This document shows, one piece after another, positions 57,071 to 64,000 of a stretch of 64,000 nucleotides of DNA. The notes under the pieces were generated by a model that saw nothing but the letters and a program-made list of their open reading frames with translations, did no database searches and was not told the DNA's origin. The position numbers and the translations under genes are program-made. The stretch covers positions 392,774,974 to 392,838,973 of the forward strand of contig CM046878.1 in assembly GCA_025667525.1 (NCBI GenBank), given 5' to 3'. How positions within the stretch are numbered: the stretch's first letter is position 1; each line of letters starts with the position of its first letter. Origin of the DNA: Glebionis coronaria. Lineage: Eukaryota > Streptophyta > Magnoliopsida > Asterales > Asteraceae.

Positions 57071-57576
57071 ATGTCTTCCACGTCTCTCAAAATCGCTCCT
57101 AACCATAATCAAATTTCTATTTTATCTAAGGAGCCTGTTGAGTTCACTGATGATGTTGCTTACCTCAAATCTAGCTATTTCAGGTTAGCTCTTGTGCTCA
57201 AACCTAGGATATACACCTCACACATCCAACAGTTTTGGTATAATGCCATGACTGAAATAATGGATGGAGAGGTAACAATTAAGAGCATGGTTAATGGCCA
57301 TCCCAAGGTGGTTACACTTGCCTCCATTCGAGACAAATTAGTCTTGAATGATGAGGGTGGGGTGGTTACCTTACCAAAGTCTGAAATTTTTGAGGGTCTC
57401 ACAAACTTGGGGTACAACATTTCTTTTAATAAAAAATGTAAGTTTGCTAAAGTTCAGTTTGCACCCTATTGTAAGTATTTGATTCACACTATTTTGTAAT
57501 AGTTATCATCTAAAACTACATATTTTAATGAATTTAGGAGTCAAGTTGCTTCTGCTCTGATTTTCTTGGCAACAGG
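57071..57576 (+). pseudogene. N-terminal part of the copia extra ORF (element H)
   Basis: Starts MSSTSLKIAPNHNQISILSK and holds RIYTSHIQQFWYNA, VVTLASIRDKLVLNDEGGVV and APYCKYLIHTIL. From memory this matches the N-terminal domain of an extra ORF behind RNase H in Asteraceae copia elements, deposited under doubtful names such as xylulose kinase-1; no catalytic motif is visible. Adjacent TAA and TAG at 57497-57502 stop it, after which the same frame continues (SALIFLAT) until element G interrupts it. ACAGG (57572-57576) would be the left target duplication of G. Confidence 0.7.
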
Positions 57577-58042
57577 TGATAGGTGTGTAAACACCCATCC
57601 TTTTTACCACTTAACTACATTAATAACCAAGCCAAAACGTGTATTTTATGTCGTAAATGTCGGAATTATGCGTGGTTTGTGTTTTTGTTGTGATTTAGGA
57701 CGAAAATGTAAAAAGGGGAGAAAACACGGGCATTCACGGGCTTTTATCGAAGAAAAAGACAAAAGACGAAGTCAAGAAATCAAGAGTGCAAAAAGAACAG
57801 AAGTCCAAGGCTTATTCTGAAGATTTATCGAAGAAAAAGTCCAAAGATGGAATTTTAATAAAGCCGAAGAACTCAAGTCTAATTTACGAAGAAATTATAA
57901 GACGAGTTTAAAGTAATCCCGAGACAAAGTCTGAAAAGTCGAAGAATTTAGAAGATTAAAGACTAAAGACGAAGGATTAAATGAGAAATAAAGAAAGAAG
58001 AAAGAGAGGAGGAAGCTTCCTCCCACTAATCATCTCCTCTCC

Positions 58043-58050
58043 TATAAATA
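58043..58050 (+). promoter_or_regulatory. TATA box of the G LTR
   Basis: TATAAATA in a GC-richer setting (CTCCTATAAATAGACCTC) about 470 bases into the LTR. It implies that the 58490-58976 array is transcribed. Confidence 0.6.
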
Positions 58051-58489
58051 GACCTCATTAGTTTCATTTTCATTTTGTTAGCTAATGTGACAATTAGTCT
58101 TTCCACCATTTTTCTTTACTTGCACAACTTTATTTTCATGTCATTTTAATTAATTGTCTTGCACTTTAATTCCTTTAATTTTCAAGTAAGTTTCCTTTTT
58201 ATGTTTATTGAATCTTTACTTTTATTGTTAATCTCCTATCTACCTTTCTTGTTTTGATCTAATCTCATGTTCATGTTTATGTTTTTGTTAAGTTTTTATT
58301 GATTTGATCAAGTGGGTTTTGATTATTGTAGTTATTATTATTAGTTGTATTGATTTGGATTGATTGATTATTGTTAGTTAATCATTAGTGGTTATTTTGG
58401 TTTAATCTTTAGGTTAATATTGGTTAGTTTTGATTAGATACGTACCTATTTGTTCTTCCCTGTTCTTCGCGAATTTGTTTCCCAGGTTT

Positions 58490-58976
58490 ATTCCGGATCA
58501 GCTTATTATTCCGGATGAAGGGTTTAGTCTAGGTTATTCCGAACCAGCATTTGTAGTTTAATATTCCGAGTAAAGGTTTTATTCCGAGTCAGCACATTTT
58601 CTTAATTATTCCGCATGAATGGATTATTCCGGATGAAAGAAATATTCCGGATGAACACTTTTCTTTGATTATTCCGAACGAAGACATCTTTCCGAATGAA
58701 CCAAACATTCCGGATGAAGGTATATTCCGAGTGAAGCATTTATTCCGGATAAAGCTATTATTCCGAACAAGGGTTTATTCCGGATGAACACAACATTCCG
58801 GATGAGCTCCTTATTCCGAACCAACTAGAATATTCCGAATGAAGCTTTTGTTTAATTATTCCGGATGAGCTATTATTCTGCATGAAGTAATTATTCCGAG
58901 TGAAGAAGAATTATTTCGAACGAAGGTGACATTCCGAACGAGTGATTATTCCGAACGAAGGTTTATTCCGAATGAG
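58490..58976 (+). repeat. Array of about 25 TATTCCGGATGAA-type motifs
   Basis: I count 25 units (23 with TTCCG, two one-base variants), usually ATTCCG(G/A)A(T/C)GAA, at irregular spacing of about 11 to 36 bases. Several units contain the palindromes TTCCGGA or TTCGGAA-like halves. Spacers are AT-rich and not repeated. Confidence 0.9.
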
Positions 58977-59355
58977 TATATTTAGGATATCTTAAGTTTA
59001 TGTTTTTATGTTTTTAAACTTTACTTTTCCCACCTTTTCCCTTAGTCGCACTTTTAAGTTTACTTGCCTTAGATTTAGTTTACTTGCCTTTAGTTTAAGT
59101 TTAAGTTTGCCTTTAGGATAGTTTTAAGTTCGCGTTATTTACTTTTCGTCACGCTTTAATTTCTCGTCATTTATTCTTCGTCATTTATATATTTATTTTT
59201 CCTGCCTTTTACTTTAAAGTTTTGCACTTTTTATTTACAACAACGACAAATCCTTGTTTTCCACCAAAATACGACTGAGTCGCACGTTCACCCTTTCTCA
59301 ATTCGAAAAGATCGGACGATAAAGTTTTCTTACTGGGTAAAAGCCCCGTATTAAA

Positions 59356-59581
59356 TGGCGCCGCTGCCGGCTCTTTTCGTTAAGATTAACGGTTTTCTGT
59401 GAGAGACGCGTTGCTTTTTGGGATCCGTTCATTCGTGAGCGTTATTTTTCTTACTCAAAAATTTTCAAAAAACAAATCCATAAAAATTAAAAATTGTTAA
59501 AAATCCATAAAAATTAAAAATTTTCAAAAATCCAAAAAGATTTTATTTTTATTTTTATAGTGTTTTTGCTTTTGCAGGTGT
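59356..59581 (+). promoter_or_regulatory. Primer binding site and leader of G
   Basis: TGGCGCCGCTGCCGG at 59356-59370 is the same tRNA-Asp-type site as in A. A short hairpin CGTTAA-GA-TTAACG follows at 59379-59392. The leader to the gag start is AT-rich with repeated AAAAATTNNNAAAATCC strings. Confidence 0.78.
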
Positions 59582-61347
59582 ATGCGTACTAGATCTTCAA
59601 CTTATCCAGAGCCCGAGACTCGTGAAGATTTACCTATGGAAGGTGTGAACAACAACAATAATCCACCGCACCTCAACAATAACAACAACAATGTTCTTCC
59701 ACAGCCCGATCTTCGAACACTGGAGGAGCTTTGTCAACCCACAATGTTTGGACGAGGAGGACCGATTGCGCCAATGAAAATCACGGCTCCGGAGTTTTCG
59801 TTGAAGCATCACATGATCCAACAAGTGCAAACTAACCCTTTTCTCGGATTGCCGGATGATTATGCCAACAAGCACCTCGACAAATTCATTACTATTACTC
59901 AAAGCATGAAGTTGCCCGGTGCTACTATGGATGTTCTTCACCTTCAACTCTTTCCACATACTTTATCACACCACGCCGAAAAATGGTTTGATCGTCTCCC
60001 GAAGAATTCCATTCATACTTGGGACGACATGACTCAACGATTTTTGTCACGCTACTTTCCACCATCCATGGTCACGAGCCTTCGAAATCAAATCAACGGT
60101 TTCATGCAAGAACCCGATGAATCTCTCTTTGATGCTTGGGAAAGATATAATGTTTTGATCGATCGATGTCCAAACCACAACATGCTCCCCGTTACCTTAA
60201 TTGATACTTTCTACAACGGTTTGACTTTTCGTGATCGTGATACGATTAATGCAGCCGCCGGTGGCACATTTATGAAAAGGAGACCTGAGGAGTGTAGAGA
60301 GCTTATTGAGAACATGACTACTCATCACAAAAATTGGGATTCCTCCGCTTCTTCAAGGAACAACCCGAGAGTCAATGTTTCTTCTACTTCAGCAAACCCC
60401 GATATGACCGAATTCACCCGCATGATGGCCGAAATGAACAAAAATATCTTGCCAATTGCTTCAAACCAACAACAACAAGTTAAAGCGGTAGCCAATTCTT
60501 GTGAGACATGCGGCGTCCTCACTCATACACTGATTGTCCTTCTACTCAAGGCAATCCGGAAAACGTGTATGTGGCTTATGGTAACTATTCACCGGAAAAT
60601 TACCAAGCCCGACCTCAAGGTGATCGAAATTTGCTAAGTTACTGATCTAACAACTATCTTGCACCCGGTTTTTCTCCTCAAAACCACAACCCCACCAACA
60701 ATTACAATAGAAGCAACCAAATCCCACCTCGAGCTTCTAATCCTTATCACCCACCCGCTCAACAAGCCCCACCCATTAATCAAGATGTTGAAGCCTTAAT
60801 GAGAACCCAAGGAGAGCAAATTAAGAATCTGCAAAGCCAAATTATCAATTTGAAAGGGGATATCACTAAGCAAGGGAATGACATTAGATCCGAGCTTCGA
60901 AATGATATTCAATCCTCCTTCAGCACTCAAACGAATGATTTGAAGAATATGCTGGCTAGTTTCTTACCAACCACTCAACCCTCTACTTCGGGCTCTCTAC
61001 CTTCAAACACCGTCACCAACCCGAGAGCAAATGTGAGTGCTATTACTACCCGTAGTGGAGCAACTTTAGTAGGACCATCTATCCCACCCCCAGTTACACC
61101 ATCTACACCACCTCCACCACCATTTATCCCTACTACTCCTACACCTAGTATTAGTTCACCATTACCGTCTCCGCCTCGTCATGAAGAAGTACCCATGAAG
61201 AATCCTCTACCAACCCCACCTTCCACCTTTAACCCTTCAACATCTCAACCTTCACCTTCTACACCTCCACCACCCAACCCAAGCATTCCTTACCCTTCTC
61301 GACTCAACAAGGCTAGAACTTTGACTAAGAATGACGTTCAAGTCTAA
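59582..61347 (+). pseudogene. G gag (broken)
   Basis: Starts MRTRSSTYPEPETREDLPM. The Gag domain includes AEKWFDRLPKNSIHTWDDM and TFYNGLTFRDRDTINAAAGG. A one-base deletion within the CX2CX3HX4C knuckle (near 60512) shifts the frame; the continuing frame carries one TGA (about 60653) before reaching 60799-61347 with a heptad-like segment (EQIKNLQSQIINLKGDI) and a Pro-rich stretch. A second frameshift near 61340 separates gag from protease. Divergence from A is strong outside motifs. Confidence 0.85.
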
Positions 61348-62795
61348 CTTTTTGAACAAGATTGCTGGCATGACTGTCACCTTTACCCTTGTTGAAGCTC
61401 TTGCCCAAATGCCACAATTTGTCAAGATGTTTAAGGAATTGCTTAGTAAGAAGGAAAATATGGTCGAGTTTGTTAATACTCGCTTGAATGAAAATTGCTC
61501 TGCAATCCTTCTTAAAGAACTTCCGGAAAAACTTGGAGATCCCGGTCGTTTTGTGCTACCTTGTACTTTTAACCAAACCGACGAATTTACTACCTTAGCC
61601 GATCTCGGGGCAAGTATTAATTTGATGCCTTTAAGTGTTTGGAAAAAGTTATCATTGCCCGACCTTACACCCACCAAGATGACTATTGAGCTAGCCAATC
61701 AAACTCTCGCTTACCCCGTTGGTATTGCCGAAGATGTATTCATTAAAGTTGGCACATTCACTTTTCCGGTAGACTTCGTCGTTGTTGATTATGAAATGGA
61801 CCCTTGTATTCCGTTAATACTTGGACGCCCATTTTTGAGAACCGGTAGAGCTTTAGTAGATGTGGATAAATGTGCACTCATCTTAAGAGTCGGGGATGAT
61901 GCACAAGTTTTTGAAATGGGGAAGCTTACAAGCAAATATAATGAAAGAGAATCAGCGAATATGATTAATGTGCTCGATGATTTTGTCATCTACAACAATC
62001 CTCTATTCGATTCTTGCAATGATAATCCACTGTTTCAAGATGATGTGGATGATTCTCTCTCCAATTTGGAATCTCCACCCATATATGATTCTCCACCGAT
62101 CTATGATGCTTATGATGATGATTCTAGCTCCGATGGGGATGATTATGATTATTTTACTTCCGAGTATCCCGACATGCCCACTTATGATGATTTTAATGAG
62201 GCTGATACTCTTTCGAGTGATTCTTCACATGATGAAGATCCTCCGCCAACAACACTTGATCCTACTTTGGATGCCTACTCATTTGAGGAAGACTTTTCTA
62301 CTTTTCTCAATACATACTTCCCTAATGAGAGTGATGCCCCTCCTTTAGACTTTGATGATTATGGTCTTTATCCTACTTTGGATATGAAGAAATCTGCTTC
62401 AAAGGAGAAGAAGTCGGCCGACACCGATACACTTATGTCTTAACTCCTCTCTATCCTCCTTCTGAGGATGAGATTGCGAGATTCATGATCGGATCTTCTT
62501 CAAGATCTGCTGAGCCTGAGTGTTATTTTCCCCTAAAGGAAAACGTGTTCGATCCTGGTATTGCATTTTTTAAGCCATCTCATTATCCGTCTGATGAAAT
62601 AAAAGGAAAGATTTTTTGAACTATTGGAGATATGCTTGCACCTCTTCACCCTTGCTTCCACCGTGCTTCACAATTTCTTAAGGGAACCTTGCCCACTCTT
62701 CTTTGGCTTGCCTTGTTCGCCTTAAGCTTGTGCTATTTGATGGACGAAAACTATGTATTTGATCCCGGTGGATGTGTTTCAAGCTTCTTCCTATG
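61331..62795 (+). pseudogene. G protease with C-terminal FDPG/hydrophobic module (broken)
   Basis: The protease motif LADLGASINLMPL lies near 61600 and LILGRPFLRTG near 61815. An acidic Asp/Ser-rich region follows to a stop at 62441-62443. In another frame the sequence continues with VFDPGIAF (62545-62568), an in-frame TGA near 62617, a hydrophobic segment LPTLLWLALFALSLCYL (about 62690-62740), then VFDPGGCVSSFFLC and a stop at 62793-62795. The order motif, hydrophobic run, motif, end is the same as in A. Confidence 0.8.
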
Positions 62796-62806
62796 CTAAT
62801 CAAGGT

Positions 62807-62826
62807 CGAGTCAGGCTCTCGACTCG
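62807..62826 (+). promoter_or_regulatory. Conserved hairpin CGAGTC-N8-GACTCG (G)
   Basis: Lies 11 bases after the stop of the C-terminal module; same stem and loop length as in A and F, with different loop bases (AGGCTCTC). Confidence 0.7.
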
Positions 62827-64000
62827 GTGAACAAAAATCAAGCGCTTCTTGAGAAGCAACCCAAGTATCTATCTATATCCTAAGTGTAGGGGAGACCCGT
62901 TGGTGTTTGTTATTTCCTCTCTTCTCATATTCAGCGATTCGAGCGTTCAATGATCCACTCTTGATGATTTTTGACGACCCGTGATTTCGTGTTCCGTCTT
63001 CCCGGTTCTATCCTAAACTCTTTTCGATTCACTATTTTATATTTTCCAATATTAAAATAGGAATCTCTTTAGTTGTCTCTTTCTTAGCAAGATTTAAATA
63101 ACGTGCACAATGTCCTAAGTGTACGACAGTTTACTCCCACATGCTTAAACATTAAGGACAATGTTTATATCCAGTGTAGGGGGGACTTCTATCGAAGTTA
63201 AGTGGCCTTTTCCTTGTATTTGTCCTCATTTTAATCAGAAAATCAATTTTTCGACATTTTTCAAAATTTTTGATCTATTTTGGCCTAGTAGTTTTACCTT
63301 TGTATAGTTATTTTGTTTCTTTACTAGAATAAATTTTAATAAAGTGGTTTTAATTTTCAACGTTGTGAATATACTTATCTAAGTTTACTCTAGCTAGTAT
63401 CCTTAACGTGTTTAAGTCAAGTTTTGCTAGGCTTTTATATAGGGAGCTTTAAATCGCGAAAGTCTTAACTCTCACGGGTTAAGAACAAGAACTTTTCGCA
63501 AGTTCCTATAATTGATCCTAGAGAGTCGTTTATCAAGGGAACTTTAAAATGCGATTTCTAAACTTGAAAAAGTCTAAGAATTTGCAAGATCCTATAGATG
63601 ACTCGAAAACCCAAAACTTTGATTTAATTGGCTAAGCATCCACGAGTCTCATTCCTTGAGATTTTAAATTGTGGATAACGAGAGATGATACAGTCAATTA
63701 TAAGTTTGGTATCCTTTCGTGAATTTATGTGAGTTAATTATAAGCCTATTCTCCCATCGCTTGCTAATAAATTTATCTGCAATAAATAAGGTTGTACGAT
63801 TTGAAAAGTTACTTAGCTTCTAGCCCAAGATCGTTTAAAAGTTGCTCGGTATTGATTAAAGTTCATAGCCAAGACATAACTTATTGAAGCGGGATGCAAA
63901 GATTGGCGAGTCCAAAAAGGTCCTAACAAGGCATGAGGGCTACATTTTGTTGCTAAAGATCCAAAAGTGATATGAAGAATCATTTATCAAAAATCAATAT
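62827..64000 (+). other. 3' noncoding region of element G (runs off window)
   Basis: No supported ORF. Holds AAGTGTAGGGGAGACCC (62883-62899), matching the G-rich GGGGGAGACCCATGC of A after its CGAGTC hairpin; hairpin AACATT..AATGTT at 63147-63166 followed by a G-tract GTGTAGGGGGGAC (63174-63186); and GAGTTAATTATAAG (63731-63744), also found in the 3' regions of A and F. Confidence 0.7.

Larger units (their letters stand above)
13682..57576 (+). mobile_element. Element H: degenerate Ty1/copia element, split by C/B, F and G
   Basis: Pieces are 13682-16129, 20541-25161 and 56164-57576; the rest lies beyond the window behind element G. Order: 5' LTR, initiator-Met primer site, gag, protease, integrase, RT, RNase H, then an extra ORF. 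Domain order (integrase before RT) marks Ty1/copia. Removing 16130-20545 brings gag back into one frame across a shared AAATG duplication. Every enzyme carries lesions, so H is dead. Confidence 0.88.
57577..59355 (+). repeat. 5' LTR of element G (3' border uncertain)
   Basis: Begins TGATAGGTGTGTAAACACC where the H ORF is interrupted; ends no later than the primer site at 59356, but no clear CA terminus is seen and the partner LTR is outside the window. A TATAAATA box is at 58043-58050. U3 before it is purine-rich with repeated AAGTC and GAAGA strings (57740-58000). A repeat array occupies 58490-58976. Confidence 0.7.
57577..64000 (+). mobile_element. Element G: second pol-less Athila-like element (right end outside window)
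   Basis: Plus-strand element: 5' LTR from 57577, tRNA-Asp-type primer site at 59356, gag, protease and C-terminal module up to 62795, then noncoding sequence to the window end. No RT or integrase in the 1.2 kb after the last coding part. Downstream hairpins match those of A and F after their last ORFs. G is clearly diverged from A and is broken by frameshifts. Confidence 0.82.

Noticed and set aside
58490..58976. CRISPR array
   Set aside because: Plant nuclear DNA, short degenerate repeat, irregular spacers and no cas genes.

Overview
The window is plant nuclear heterochromatin-type DNA made almost entirely of nested LTR retrotransposons. I see no ordinary host gene. The organism is a eudicot, and probably a member of the Asteraceae. 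That guess rests on remembered resemblance of the copia extra ORF (57.1 kb) and of the Athila-like gag-pro proteins to Asteraceae repeats; no search was run. Priming sites complementary to plant tRNA-Asp and initiator tRNA-Met, and LTR ends with TG...CA and 5-bp target duplications, let most of the stack be resolved.

Layout, left to right. Element A (1-12902, minus strand, left end outside the window) is an Athila-like Ty3 element with 3.8-kb near-identical LTRs, one intact 1086-codon gag-protease ORF and no reverse transcriptase or integrase. It sits in the LTR of a copia fragment J (12903-13681, minus), which also carries a 552-bp hAT-like TIR element. Inside J lies a copia element H (plus strand, 13682 to beyond the window). 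H is cut three times: by a copia composite C+B (16130-20540), by an Athila-like element F (25162-56163, minus) and by a second pol-less Athila-like element G (from 57577, plus). F in turn carries a Tekay-like chromovirus E (27465-37888, minus) in its 3' LTR and a coding-free copia-type element D (47468-51634, minus) in its leader.

How the parts relate. F has gag, protease, RT, RNase H and integrase but is broken by frameshifts, stops and an altered RT active site. A has the same tRNA-Asp type primer site, related LTR ends, leader and 3' noncoding region, but only gag-pro; it looks like a non-autonomous partner of F-type elements. A and the more distant G both end in a C-terminal module not found in F: two FDPG motifs flanking a hydrophobic, possibly membrane-spanning, segment. 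This repeated architecture is the best candidate here for an undescribed system. It comes with conserved RNA hairpins shared by A, F and G (CGAGTC-N8-GACTCG after the last ORF; AACATT..AATGTT beside polypurine tracts) and a leader hairpin showing a compensatory base pair between A and F.

Other notable structure includes three spaced hairpins in the leader of E, a 25-copy ATTCCG-type array in the LTR of G, a tRNA-like module in the LTR of A, a CCCCTGCT motif scattered through H, and one insertion whose two ends are LTRs of different families yet share one target duplication. All identities, counts and ages are by eye.
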